From Jaenimonas drosophilae (taxonomy: Eukaryota > Euglenozoa > Kinetoplastea > Trypanosomatida > Trypanosomatidae): DNA of 64,000 nt. Shown here piece by piece: positions 19,977-29,504 of the stretch (position 1 is the first letter of the stretch; each line of letters begins with the position of its first letter). A program made the position numbers and the translations under genes. The notes under the pieces were generated by a model. The model made no database searches. It was not told the DNA's origin and saw only the letters and a program-made list of their open reading frames with translations. The DNA is taken from NCBI GenBank assembly GCA_030849065.1, contig JASAON010001631.1:1-64000 (forward strand), written 5' to 3'.

Positions 19977-20145
19977 GCTCACATGAACGTTGATGAAGTG
20001 CTGCACCATCCGTACACCAGACTAAGCTCTACACTCGCTCACCATGCTGTGGTTGTGATAATGCGCACATAGGCACACGTTCTTCTTGATCTGAATATTT
20101 CTGCTGAGCTCATCAAGTTCTTCTCCCTCCACCTACATCCATTGC

Positions 20146-20162
20146 CACACACACACACACAC
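20146..20162. repeat. (CA)n microsatellite
   Basis: Perfect 17-nt CA repeat, 27 nt before the next ATG, so probably inside its 5' UTR or immediate upstream flank. Confidence 0.9.
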
Positions 20163-20188
20163 ATTCACACAAGCTCGACGAAGGATTG

Positions 20189-21565
20189 ATGCGACGGCGG
20201 TTTGCTGCCTCTGTCGGTCTCGGCCATGCCATCCAGCCACATCATCAAGGTGGCTCTGTGTTATGGATGGCATCGTGCCACTATGGCGGACGTGTACCAA
20301 ACAAGGGCTACCGCACACAACCAACGGTGCCGGACCGCCTCAAGGATACGGTGGAGATGTTCGGCACCGACACGCGCAGTCTTCACCCGGACAAGGATCC
20401 TCCCTACGTCCCTGAAGATCAGCGTCGGCGTGTGGCACTCGATGTGATGAATAGCCACCACAACATGAAATCGCACAAGAAGCTTGATCGCTTGCAAGGG
20501 GTGATTGAGCGGCTCCACAACCGTTCCGCGGCGGTGGATGCGTGGAATGAGGTGTACCTCTTCCTACGCACGACGGAGATGTGCACGGAGCTCGAACAAA
20601 ACTTGACGGACGTCTTTAGTGAAAAGGGCAAGAAGCTCTGGATTGAGCTGGAGCAGTGCGAGGAGCGACGCCTGCCCTACCTCTTGGAGCTCCCCAACGG
20701 CATGTTGGTGCTGCCCATCTTCTCCATGGAGGAGTACTTGGACCACTACTTCTCCCGACTTGGCATCTTTGAGTCCTGTTGGTTCCCATCACCACGCATG
20801 GGCAGCCAGTGGGAGGTCTTCTGCAGCCAATCATTTCCCGTGTGCGCAACAGGCAACCTGCAGCGATACAGCGCCATGGCCACACAGTCGTTGGAGGCGG
20901 GCCAGTTTGCCGTCTTGCTGAATCCTGGCCAACGTGGGTGCAAGTTTATCACCTACCCCGAGATGGTGGAAATGACGAAGATGGCACGGTTGCCCATGAA
21001 GGAGCGCAATCCTGTCTTTGTGGAGGTGGCAGAACATGGTGAGCTTGAGGCCACCTCCATCGACTCCAACTTGATGGTGCTCTTCAACTCGGAAAAGCTG
21101 CCCGTAAAGCGGGTAGCACCGAATGAGGTGGCGGGGAAGCTGGCCGTACGGCCCAAGCTACCGCCCATTGCCCAGATGGAGCTCCATCTTCTGCTCTTTC
21201 GCTACAAGGAGATTGCGGAGGTACATATCCGCTCCGTGGATCGAGCAAAGTGGCGGCAGATGCTCGGTGCTCCCGAGAAGGCCACACAAATTGATGTGGT
21301 GGCACATCCTGGCACGAAGCCCCCGCCAACCTTCTTTGATCATCTCAAGCGATGGAGCTTCCTCAAGGAGTTCGATGCGGATGTCCATGTGGAGCTCACG
21401 GCAGAGGCACCACCCGAGGATGCTGCCTCCATGTTGGTCTATACCTCACGCGATGGAGAAATGTTGCGGAAGATGATCACGGTGACGGACATGACGTTGG
21501 CGGAATCTCTGGGCTACAACGAGCCGTTGGTGGATGAGGCTGGCCGAGATGTGTACGATCGGTAG
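20189..21565 (+). CDS. Conserved-looking protein with SseB-like domain, likely mitochondrial
   Basis: 458 aa. The N-terminus (MRRRFAASVGLGHA...) is basic, Arg/Ser/Ala-rich and lacks acidic residues, as in mitochondrial presequences. The middle (about 165-260) shows an LPYLL-x-L-x-N-G-x-LVLPIFS strand pair and, some 70 residues later, an A-V-L-L-NPG block followed by a helix, the pattern of the bacterial SseB N-terminal domain. A second SseB-like part with ELHLLLFRYKEIAEVHIRSVD lies at about 330-350. SseB proteins are poorly understood; in kinetoplastids such proteins may belong to mitochondrial RNA or ribosome complexes, but I cannot say. No membrane segment. The start is the first ATG; a non-ATG codon immediately before is not used. 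Family call is moderate. Confidence 0.78.
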   Translation: MRRRFAASVGLGHAIQPHHQGGSVLWMASCHYGGRVPNKGYRTQPTVPDRLKDTVEMFGTDTRSLHPDKDPPYVPEDQRRRVALDVMNSHHNMKSHKKLDRLQGVIERLHNRSAAVDAWNEVYLFLRTTEMCTELEQNLTDVFSEKGKKLWIELEQCEERRLPYLLELPNGMLVLPIFSMEEYLDHYFSRLGIFESCWFPSPRMGSQWEVFCSQSFPVCATGNLQRYSAMATQSLEAGQFAVLLNPGQRGCKFITYPEMVEMTKMARLPMKERNPVFVEVAEHGELEATSIDSNLMVLFNSEKLPVKRVAPNEVAGKLAVRPKLPPIAQMELHLLLFRYKEIAEVHIRSVDRAKWRQMLGAPEKATQIDVVAHPGTKPPPTFFDHLKRWSFLKEFDADVHVELTAEAPPEDAASMLVYTSRDGEMLRKMITVTDMTLAESLGYNEPLVDEAGRDVYDR

Positions 21566-21661
21566 GCACCTCCCCCCCTCCCCCTACTGATTGGTATGTG
21601 CGTCTTCTTCACACTGCAGCGTGCGAGGTTGTGGCGGATACATCAACGAGCTGCATGATCT

Positions 21662-21680
21662 ACACACACACACACACACA
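21662..21680. repeat. (AC)n microsatellite
   Basis: Perfect AC repeat of 19 nt in the spacer before the HDDC2-type gene. Confidence 0.9.
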
Positions 21681-21762
21681 ACTGCAACAAGAAGTCCTCT
21701 GCCACTGATACTTCATGCGCACACGTGAACGTACTGGGAACCCTTCCAATATCATTTTTTCT

Positions 21763-21797
21763 TGTCTTTTTCTTCATCTTCTTGTGTGTATGTGTAG
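21763..21797 (+). promoter_or_regulatory. Trans-splice acceptor tract for the HDDC2-type gene
   Basis: Pyrimidine-dominated run (TC-rich, then GT-rich) ending in TGTGTAG with AG at 21796-21797. It lies 38 nt upstream of the ATG at 21836 and removes any use of earlier in-frame non-ATG codons. Confidence 0.6.
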
Positions 21798-21835
21798 GCA
21801 TCCATCATCACACAAAAAAAAGAGCGGCGGTACGA

Positions 21836-22471
21836 ATGAGCGACATGCAGCAGCCCCCACCAGATCATGTGGTGGAGTTCCTCCACATCATTGGTCGGCT
21901 CAAGGATACGCCACGAACGGGTTGGGTGGAGCATGGCGTGCCGAGCCCTGAGTCCATCAGCGACCACATGTACCGCATGTCGCTGATGTGCATGATGTGC
22001 CCCGATACCTCACTCAATCGCCATCACATGATTAAGATGGCCTTGTGCCACGATGCCGGTGAGAGCCTCATTGGGGATATCTCCCCAGGCATGAAGGTGC
22101 CAAAGGAGGTGAAGCAGGCAAAGGAGCTGGCAGCCGTGGAGCAGCTCAGCAACCTTGTGGCCACCACCTCCACACCGGGTGGTGGTGGTGCTCATCAGGG
22201 TTCATTTGGTGAAGAACTTCGTGCCTTATTCATGGAGTATGAGGCGCAGGAAACGGCAGAGTCGCACTTTGTGAAGGATATGGATCTGCTAGAGATGATT
22301 GTGCAGGCGCACGGCTACGAGGGGCTAAACCCTGGCAAGGACCTGAGCTCTTTCTTTATCTCCGGCGAGAAGATTCAGCATCCATGGGCGAAGGCCATTT
22401 TTGACCACCTCTGCCGCACCCGGCCATTTCATCAGTGGCAGCAGCAACAACAACAGAAGAAGCAGGAGTAA
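21836..22471 (+). CDS. HDDC2: HD-domain 5'-deoxynucleotidase, HDDC2/YfbR family
   Basis: 211 aa, close to the 204 aa of human HDDC2. The metal-binding HD core is visible: H44 in the ISDHMYRM helix, HD pair at 72-73 in ALCHDAGESLIGDI, and a later conserved Asp in the VKDMD helix. The GDI-x-P strand after the HD motif and the AE-x-x-FVKDMD block are family hallmarks. These enzymes dephosphorylate deoxynucleoside 5'-monophosphates, helping to set dNTP pools. A Gly-rich insertion of about 15 residues sits near 120-133. The C-terminus ends in a Gln/Lys-rich run. No targeting signal. Start is the first ATG after a strong acceptor. Confidence 0.93.
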   Translation: MSDMQQPPPDHVVEFLHIIGRLKDTPRTGWVEHGVPSPESISDHMYRMSLMCMMCPDTSLNRHHMIKMALCHDAGESLIGDISPGMKVPKEVKQAKELAAVEQLSNLVATTSTPGGGGAHQGSFGEELRALFMEYEAQETAESHFVKDMDLLEMIVQAHGYEGLNPGKDLSSFFISGEKIQHPWAKAIFDHLCRTRPFHQWQQQQQQKKQE

Positions 22472-22768
22472 AGGTCTCGTTCATCTATGCCGTGAGAGAC
22501 GAACTACTCTGTTGTTGTGATTGTCTCTCCTGTTGGGGAGTGAGCTAAGGTACGCCACTGTCGTAGGTGACTGTGTGTTGGTGTCTTTTGTATGCCACGA
22601 AGAAAAGGCTGCAATAACTTCTCTCTAATCTTCATTCTTCTTCTCTCCTTCTTATTCATTCTGCACCCTCTTCGCAGCGCTTAGCGTCGTGAGTGTACGG
22701 GAGTAGCTGCTCCACCAATCTGTTATACTGGTACGCCTCCATTTATTCAGGCACCACAACAGTGAATC

Positions 22769-25063
22769 ATGAGCTGCTCCTTTGGCAATATTGCCGCACA
22801 CCGGCAGCTCTTGGCGGATGTGAGCCACGCACTGAGCCCACAGCGGGAGTACCAAGTGGCCTGCATCCGCGCAGCCATCCTCGGCAGCCTCGGCTCATCC
22901 GCGGGGAAACATGAGATACCTTCCACGGAAGAACCACAGCCAGGCTCCTCCCGCCTTCATCGTTTGCTTCACCCACTCGTTGCTCTCACCGTGGCGGTGA
23001 GCCAACTGCAGCCCAACTTATCATCTGAGTTCGTAAAAGTGGAAGCCATCCTTCGTGAAGAGCTGGCTGACCTCACCACCAACGCCGGCCTCTCTGCGCC
23101 GCACCACCTTTCCTCTCCGGCGTCTTCCACGCGTGGAGCCGCAGCATCGCCAAACTCAGGCAACGCAGATGGGGAGTCGGAGCGGCTGACGAAGCTACGA
23201 ATGGAGGTAGACCTCTACAGCTACGCAGGGGCCTACATCAACTATCTTCGTGGCTACCTCGCCTTGTGGGATGAGCTCTTTGGACCACACTACTCACTTC
23301 TTGCCGCTGATGGAGGTGAAGGTGGCGGCGCACTCCCATCGCTGCCCTCCGCGATGGATGTTGGTGATGAGGCCCATGAACGTCGTGGGGTTTACCGCAG
23401 CCATCAGGTTCCTCCGCATCTCTTTGCCGTGAGTTGGACCAACCTTCTCAGCCGTGAGCGGCGGGATTGGTCCCGCGGGCTACATCTGCTCTGCCGCCAG
23501 ATCCTCTACCACGTTGCCGCACACACCCTACCCATGGAGGCCTACGCGCTCTTCATTCTCTACGCAACCCTATACTTCCGCATCGCCCTGCTCGAGACCG
23601 TTGGGGAGCTGGTGATTTGGTCCTCCACCCACCTCGATGTGAGCTACTGCACCCAACAGCTCTATCTCTCCTTCTCCATGCAGAATGAGCTGGCGAGCCT
23701 GCAGGACCTCTGGAGCAGCTTCTCCTTGATGGATGCCAGCTTCGTGAGTGAGTGCATTGCCTTTCACTTGGCCTGCCATGAGGTGGAGGGTCTTCAGCTC
23801 GTCCTCCCTGGGAGCCACACCACCAACAACAACAGCGCCACGAGTCTTCCACCAAAGCGATCATCGGCGTTGGGAGGAGGTGGGGTGTCGTGGTTGCCCC
23901 CTCGTTCATCTGCCCCGCTCCTCACCGTTTTCTGCCCCATCTTCCACACGAGATGCCGGATGATGTGGCTCACGCAGCGCATCTTTTGGGGCCTTCACTG
24001 CCGCTGCTCTCTTCTCTTCAGCAGTTGCTTCCGTATTCAGCAATCGGTGCAATCATGCTGGAACAACCTCGCCAAAGAGAGCCTTCCAGGACCGTCACGA
24101 AGTGTAGAGACGCTCCTTCGGCAGGACCACAGCGCAGCATCGCTCACACGCGGAGATGCGAGCACGGCGGGTGCCTCCTACGCCGACGTATCTCAGCTCG
24201 AGGGGAGCCCTTTATGGAATGCCGCTAGTGGGAAGGAGGCGGAGGAGCTCACGGCGGACCACGTACGTCGCTGGCAATCGGTGCTGCGCTGCATCCGCAT
24301 CAAGAAGGAGTTTACGCGAAACCAATCAACGCTACGGCTGAAGACGATGCAATCGGCGAGCCCTTCAGCCTCTCCATCACCAGATCTGCATCGCTCCCCC
24401 ATCATGGGAAGCGCAGGAGAGGAAAGGTCCTTCTCCTCCATCCCATCCACGGGTGGCTGGAGGGATCCAGCATCGATCCATGAGCTCCAGCTGCTGCGCC
24501 GATGTGGGAGCTACACACTCGCCTCCGCCATGGAGTCTGCCATTTGCGGCCTGCGCTATCCTGGGGTGTTGCTGCTCATCTCAGACAACGCCCATCGACC
24601 AGGCCGCTGCGCGTGGAAAGATCATCGTCTGGTGCTTTCTGGCATCACCAAGGACAAGAAAACACAACAACAGGGCCTGGCGCCATGGGTGCTGAACCTG
24701 ATGCTTCCCCAGCCCTTTGTGGACGAGCCAGACGACCATCAACAACGCCGGCAACTGGAAGAGAAGTACCTGCGTGCAGTTGTGTTTCAGGTGGCCGATG
24801 CTGAGAAGGAGCGCACCGCCTTCGTCTGTGAAGATGCCCTCTTCTTCGTCTTGAATAGCGGCCCATTGATGGATGATGGACGGCTCTACTTCACGCTGAT
24901 GCTCCACCCGCCCGCCTCTTCCGGAGCTGTGCTCGATCGGCAGCTTCAAGAGGTGCACACCGCGGCCTTTGCCGCACTGGAGGAGGTCCGCATGGGATGG
25001 CCCATGACCGCCACCTGCAACGAGGCAGTACGTATCGCGGCAGCCATTGTTGCGACGGAGTGA
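22769..25063 (+). CDS. Helical protein of unknown function, possibly KICS2 (C12orf66)-like
   Basis: 764 aa. Not recognised by motif. The first half is helix-rich: an N-terminal helical pair (about 1-40), a helical bundle with an M-E-V-D-L-Y-S-Y-A block (about 145-175), and a long Leu/Cys-rich bundle (about 230-330). A low-complexity linker (about 345-375) precedes a strongly hydrophobic stretch (about 390-425, Cys/Trp/Phe-rich) that could be a buried helix or a membrane segment. The C-terminal third (about 580-760) is alternating strand and helix with L-R-Y-P-G-V-L-L-L-I-S-D-N and a final F-T-L-M-L strand then helix. This order resembles KICS2/C12orf66, a KICSTOR subunit that tethers GATOR1 to lysosomes. 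That resemblance is weak and unverified. Start is the first ATG after the spacer. Confidence 0.8.
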   Translation: MSCSFGNIAAHRQLLADVSHALSPQREYQVACIRAAILGSLGSSAGKHEIPSTEEPQPGSSRLHRLLHPLVALTVAVSQLQPNLSSEFVKVEAILREELADLTTNAGLSAPHHLSSPASSTRGAAASPNSGNADGESERLTKLRMEVDLYSYAGAYINYLRGYLALWDELFGPHYSLLAADGGEGGGALPSLPSAMDVGDEAHERRGVYRSHQVPPHLFAVSWTNLLSRERRDWSRGLHLLCRQILYHVAAHTLPMEAYALFILYATLYFRIALLETVGELVIWSSTHLDVSYCTQQLYLSFSMQNELASLQDLWSSFSLMDASFVSECIAFHLACHEVEGLQLVLPGSHTTNNNSATSLPPKRSSALGGGGVSWLPPRSSAPLLTVFCPIFHTRCRMMWLTQRIFWGLHCRCSLLFSSCFRIQQSVQSCWNNLAKESLPGPSRSVETLLRQDHSAASLTRGDASTAGASYADVSQLEGSPLWNAASGKEAEELTADHVRRWQSVLRCIRIKKEFTRNQSTLRLKTMQSASPSASPSPDLHRSPIMGSAGEERSFSSIPSTGGWRDPASIHELQLLRRCGSYTLASAMESAICGLRYPGVLLLISDNAHRPGRCAWKDHRLVLSGITKDKKTQQQGLAPWVLNLMLPQPFVDEPDDHQQRRQLEEKYLRAVVFQVADAEKERTAFVCEDALFFVLNSGPLMDDGRLYFTLMLHPPASSGAVLDRQLQEVHTAAFAALEEVRMGWPMTATCNEAVRIAAAIVATE

Positions 25064-25424
25064 GAAGCTGATGAATTTTTGCTCACTCCTACAACATCAA
25101 TCATGTGTGTTCCCGTGGAGCATTGCTGTTCTTCATTCCACTGCATGAATACAACTTGCTTGCACGCAGCCCCTATCTTCTCTCTCTCCGCTCTGCTCTT
25201 TGGTAGCTCACCCATTTCACGTGTGCCTCCTGAAGACGTGCGCACACAAATTCCCTAGATCTTAGATTCTTGCTTGCTGTACACCACCCTTCCCATTGGC
25301 CTTCAACCAACAAGAGCCAACATCCCTTTTAAGTCACTACACGACACACTCTCACTCACTCATTTTTCTATAATCTTCATTTCACCTACATTTATCCTAT
25401 ACGAGTGTACACTGAACAACACCA
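25064..25424 (+). other. Spacer with acceptor at 25206
   Basis: CT-rich tract from about 25175 ending in GGTAG, with AG at 25205-25206. No gene seen. Confidence 0.5.
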
Positions 25425-27206
25425 ATGAACTCTCATACACCCTTGCGGAAGGCCTCCCCCTCTCCCACGGCAAGAGACCGCTCCTCACCGCCAAAGAAGC
25501 ACCGCGCGATGCAGAGGACCCCCATCTCCGCAAGCACATCACCCATGAGAACCCCCACCCCCCGCTCACCCACCCATGGTGGGAGCACACAAAAGAAGAA
25601 GAGGTCCTCCACAACGACACCAAAGCGGCAGCCCTCATCTGCCCGCTCACCACACAAGCGCCGTTCCCCTCGAGGGCAGCCAAGCACATCGACGCGCATG
25701 GCCACACCGCCCGCCTCACGTGTTTCACCTCCATCTCCTCGTGGACCGAGAAGCAGCGCGCACCCCGCCGGACGCTCCACCTCGCCAGAACCCACATCCC
25801 ACCCCCAACACCGGCCCAGCCCCAGTCGGTGTGTGGGTTCCACCTCAGCCCGCGGAAGCGTGCAGCCTCGCTCAGATTCTGTTGCCCCTCGCCGCTCGAC
25901 GGTGCGGGCATCGATCACCTCTGCGCGCGCGCCATCAGCGGCGGCACCGCCCACTGTTCCCACCAATGCCCGCGAGGCTGAGCGCTTCATTGAGCGCTTT
26001 CAGCATGAACAACAAGCATCCAAGAAGGAACACCGGCGTGCTCTGGAAACACGAGGCATCGGCCCAACACAAAAGAAGACCGGAAGGCCAACCTCCACGA
26101 CTCCCGCAACATCTACCATTGGTGCGACCCGCTCACCTCGTCGCGTGGCGTCAGCCCCGGTTGGACGCACCACAACCACCACCAAGAACAAGACAGTTGC
26201 TTCAGCACCTCCCCCAACTCCAAGTCAGCGCGTTACGCGTCCACGACGAATAATACCAACGACGACCACCACGACCACGAGACCAGCCTCTACACCAAGC
26301 CGAAGCAACAACACTATTCCCACTGGACTGGTGCACCCCTATGGCCGTGTGGCTGCCTCCCGCACGCCCTCCATCTCCACGACCCCAAAGTCAACCCCAC
26401 GTGCCAACTCGCCATCACCATCATCCACAATGACCGCCGCCAGGACGCCACGGACGACGAGCAGCATCGCCGCTTCATCTCCGCGACCTCGGTTGTCCTC
26501 CCCCTCCACGGCGGGTGCGGCAGTCTCCGCCAAGAATGCACGTGTGCCCTTCTCCCGCACAACCATCTCCAACTTTATGCGGCCTCCAACCACCTCGTCC
26601 GCCGTTTCGCATCTCGTCCGCGCAGATACGCGGGATTCACTCCGCGGACGAGGCAGCCTCAAGGCCCCATCTGTGCTGAGCCAGGAGAGCAGCCGCCGTT
26701 CATCCAAGTCTCCGTCCAAGGGAGGAAAGAAGAAGAAGCACACGGCTGGCTCGAGTGAACCGGAGGAGCCGCGGATGCATGGACCACTGCCCATCTCGAC
26801 GACGGCGCTGGAGAAGCCTCCGTTGGGCTGCTTGCCCATCAATCGCCCGTTGCAGGAGCCACCGGTGCAAGTGCCGATGGAGCGCACGGAAACTGCGTTG
26901 CCCAACAGCTCTCAAAGTCGTGAGTTCCGCGCATCGCCCCCGCCTTGCTACGCCTCTCTATCTCCTCATCGAGATGATGCGGAGAACTACTTCCGCGGGG
27001 AGAGCCCACCTCATGGGCTTTCACCACTGGCGATGTTCCCACCTCGCCTCTCCGGATGCGCAGATAGTGATTCTGGCACGGCTCCGTACGAGCGTACGTC
27101 CGCCAGCAAGTCTCCGTGGTTCTGTGGCACACGATGCCAGTCACTGGACAACGATGAAGTTGCTGTTGGTCCTGGTGTGGTACGTGATTTGTTTGTACGA
27201 CAGTAA
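25425..27206 (+). CDS. Basic Ser/Thr/Pro/Arg-rich low-complexity protein
   Basis: 593 aa, not recognised. Nearly the whole chain is Ser, Thr, Pro, Arg and Ala, with many S/T-P and R-x-S/T pairs, so it is probably disordered and heavily phosphorylated. A short helical stretch (about 185-210) is rich in Glu/Arg/His/Gln. The last 140 residues (about 455-593) have more varied composition, with Tyr, Cys and acidic residues. Parts of the region (25274-25981 and 25576-26253) are also open in another frame because of the biased composition, which weakens the call slightly. The 1782-nt length, acceptor upstream and intact ATG support it. Proteins like this are common as microtubule-associated or nuclear proteins; no role is claimed. 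Confidence 0.65.
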   Translation: MNSHTPLRKASPSPTARDRSSPPKKHRAMQRTPISASTSPMRTPTPRSPTHGGSTQKKKRSSTTTPKRQPSSARSPHKRRSPRGQPSTSTRMATPPASRVSPPSPRGPRSSAHPAGRSTSPEPTSHPQHRPSPSRCVGSTSARGSVQPRSDSVAPRRSTVRASITSARAPSAAAPPTVPTNAREAERFIERFQHEQQASKKEHRRALETRGIGPTQKKTGRPTSTTPATSTIGATRSPRRVASAPVGRTTTTTKNKTVASAPPPTPSQRVTRPRRIIPTTTTTTTRPASTPSRSNNTIPTGLVHPYGRVAASRTPSISTTPKSTPRANSPSPSSTMTAARTPRTTSSIAASSPRPRLSSPSTAGAAVSAKNARVPFSRTTISNFMRPPTTSSAVSHLVRADTRDSLRGRGSLKAPSVLSQESSRRSSKSPSKGGKKKKHTAGSSEPEEPRMHGPLPISTTALEKPPLGCLPINRPLQEPPVQVPMERTETALPNSSQSREFRASPPPCYASLSPHRDDAENYFRGESPPHGLSPLAMFPPRLSGCADSDSGTAPYERTSASKSPWFCGTRCQSLDNDEVAVGPGVVRDLFVRQ

Positions 27207-27866
27207 AAGGAGGTGGCACAAGACGTGGCTGAGACGTTTTGCTCCAACCACGCCCCCACTCTCCGTTGGATACGTGCTGCTGTGCGTCTTGCTCTGCTTT
27301 AGGAGATGAGTTGAGGCGTGTTTTCACATTGCCCAACACCCTCACTCGCTCGCAAGGACGTGCTGCGTTGCTGTTTTTTTTTTTTGTGTGTGTGTGAATG
27401 TCTTAGAACAAGGCGCCCCACTTCTGTGTGGGAGCACCGTGAGTGCGTAGACCGCGGCTGTGTTCTCCAGCTTCATGCCTTGATGGAGTAGAACTGAGAG
27501 AGAAATGTTCCCCATGTGCGTTTCTCTGTGTACCAATCACAGTAACCTTTCTTGTCTGAATGCAGTGTGCCCTCTTTTTGTTGTATGTACCAATGGTGTT
27601 GCGGATATCATTACACCCACGTATGTGCTGGACTATCTACCTATCTTGCCTTCTTGTACCTCGTCTTCATCTACGTCTACCTCTGTTACAACTGTACCGT
27701 AGCTCTCTTTTGTTCCCGAAAATCAAACTAACAAAAATCATACCCCAAAATCCCCAAGAACCAAACCCCACATAACCGTACGCCCGTGGTTTCTTCGTAA
27801 GACACTCAAGTCAAACACACAGTTCCCCCCTTGATTCCTTCCAATCAACCACTTGCTACGTTCAGG
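27207..27866 (+). other. 660-nt spacer before PABP
   Basis: Contains a T-run at 27372-27385 and CT-rich sequence (about 27635-27700). An AG at 27864-27865 leaves one base before the PABP ATG, after a CA/CT-rich region, and is one candidate acceptor; others lie further upstream. No gene. Confidence 0.45.
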
Positions 27867-29504
27867 ATGAGCTTCCAGACACCGAATCCTTCCATCTGGG
27901 TGGGTGGCCTTGAGCCCGAGCTCAACGAGCAAAAGCTCTACGATTTCTTCGTCCGCGTCGGACCCGTGGCGTCTGTCCGCGTGTGCGTGGATAGCATTTC
28001 CCACAAGTCTCTCGGCTACGGCTACGTGAACTTCCAGGAGGCCGCCGATGCAGAGAAGGCCCTTGACCTCGCTGGCTCCAAGCTCGGCTCCAAGTTCCTC
28101 AAGATCGCCAAGATCCAGCGCGACCCCTCCAAGCGCCGCTCTGGCCTCAGCAACATTGTTGTGAAGCGCCTTCCCCCTCAGATGGATACCCACGCCCTGA
28201 AGGATACCTTCGCCAAGTTTGGCCGCCTCACCGCCGTCAGCCTCGCCTGCGACGAGAAGGGCGAATCCCGCGGCTACGCCCGCATTTCCTTCGAGCGCGA
28301 GGAGTCCGCCCAGGAGGCGGTGCGCGAGATGGACGGCATGGAGATTGACGGCCAGCCCATCACCGTGGAGCGCTTCCAGCCTCAGCACCGCGATGAGCTG
28401 CTCAAGCAGTTCATGAACCTCTACGTTCGCAACATCGACACTGGCGTGACTGATGAGAAGCTCGCTGAGGTCTTTGGCCAGTTTGGCACCGTCACCTCCG
28501 CCAAGGTGTGCCAGCTGGAGACGGAGGGCCGCACCGGCGGCTTCGGCTACGTTGCCTTTGAGAAGCACGAGGATGCCCTCCGCGCCGTGGAGGAGCTCAA
28601 CGGCAAGCCCAACGAGATCGCCAAGGAGGGATCCAACCTGGACGTGAGCCGCTTCCGCTCTCGTGATGAGCGTCAGCGCGAGCGCGAACGTGCCCGCCGC
28701 GAGCGCGCCCAGCAGTTCAGCAAGTACCCCAACCTCTACGTGAAGGGCTTCGACGAAACCGTGAACTCCGACCGCCTCCGCGAGCTCTTCGAGCGCTACG
28801 GCGAGACCGTCTCCGTCACGGTGATGATGGATACGGAAACCAACCTCTCCCGCTGCTTCGGTTTCGTCTCCATGAAGGACCAGAACGCCGCCTCCCAGGC
28901 CATCCACGAGCTCAACGGAAGCACCTTCCTCTCATCCCAGCCCCTCTTCGTCACGTACGCAGTGCGCCGTGATGCCCGCCGCCAGAACCTTGAGGAGCGC
29001 TCCAAGCAGTTCCGCATGCGCCCCAACCCGATGCCTGGCATGGGCAACATGCCTCCCATGAACTTCATGAACCCGCAGATGTTCAACAACATGAACATGC
29101 CCTTCAACATGAACCCCCGCATGCCCGTGATGCCCATGCCCATGAACGCCCCACTCCGCCAGATGGGACCCAACCCCATGAACCAGATGCGCGCTGCTCG
29201 CCCACTTTCCCAGCGCCCGCCGATGCAGTCCATGATGCCTCAGATGCCCCCCCAGCCCCCAGCACAGACCCAGAACCTGACGACTCTGCTGGCTACTCTC
29301 AGCCCCGAACAGCAGAAGAACGTCTTGGGTGAGCGCCTCTACACCTACATGGTGCGCAACAACCCAACCGTCGCCGCCAAGATCACTGGTATGCTTCTGG
29401 AAATGGATAACAGCGAGATTCTCGGCATGCTTGAGAAGCCCACCATCCTCGACAGCAAGATTGAGGAAGCCAAGGAGGTGCTGAGCCGCCACCTTGGTGC
29501 GTAA
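27867..29504 (+). CDS. PABP: Poly(A)-binding protein, cytoplasmic type
   Basis: 545 aa with four RNA-recognition motifs and a C-terminal MLLE domain, the standard cytoplasmic PABP plan. RNP1 strands are visible: GYGYVNF (50-56), RGYARISF (135-142), GFGYVAF (225-231), CFGFVSM (330-336). The linker (about 383-460) is Met/Pro/Asn-rich. The MLLE domain (about 468-540) keeps the KITGMLLEMDN motif that binds PAM2 peptides. Binds mRNA poly(A) tails and bridges to the cap complex. Codons are strongly biased to C- or G-ending forms (GCC, CGC, CTC, AAG), unlike neighbours, which fits high expression. Kinetoplastids have two or three PABPs; which one this is cannot be told. The first ATG at 27867 is used because the upstream extension lacks an ATG. 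Confidence 0.97.
   Translation: MSFQTPNPSIWVGGLEPELNEQKLYDFFVRVGPVASVRVCVDSISHKSLGYGYVNFQEAADAEKALDLAGSKLGSKFLKIAKIQRDPSKRRSGLSNIVVKRLPPQMDTHALKDTFAKFGRLTAVSLACDEKGESRGYARISFEREESAQEAVREMDGMEIDGQPITVERFQPQHRDELLKQFMNLYVRNIDTGVTDEKLAEVFGQFGTVTSAKVCQLETEGRTGGFGYVAFEKHEDALRAVEELNGKPNEIAKEGSNLDVSRFRSRDERQRERERARRERAQQFSKYPNLYVKGFDETVNSDRLRELFERYGETVSVTVMMDTETNLSRCFGFVSMKDQNAASQAIHELNGSTFLSSQPLFVTYAVRRDARRQNLEERSKQFRMRPNPMPGMGNMPPMNFMNPQMFNNMNMPFNMNPRMPVMPMPMNAPLRQMGPNPMNQMRAARPLSQRPPMQSMMPQMPPQPPAQTQNLTTLLATLSPEQQKNVLGERLYTYMVRNNPTVAAKITGMLLEMDNSEILGMLEKPTILDSKIEEAKEVLSRHLGA

Noticed and set aside
25274..25981. Alternative frame overlapping the Ser/Thr/Pro-rich gene
   Set aside because: Shadow of strongly biased DNA; the other frame is longer, starts after the acceptor and keeps going to 27206.
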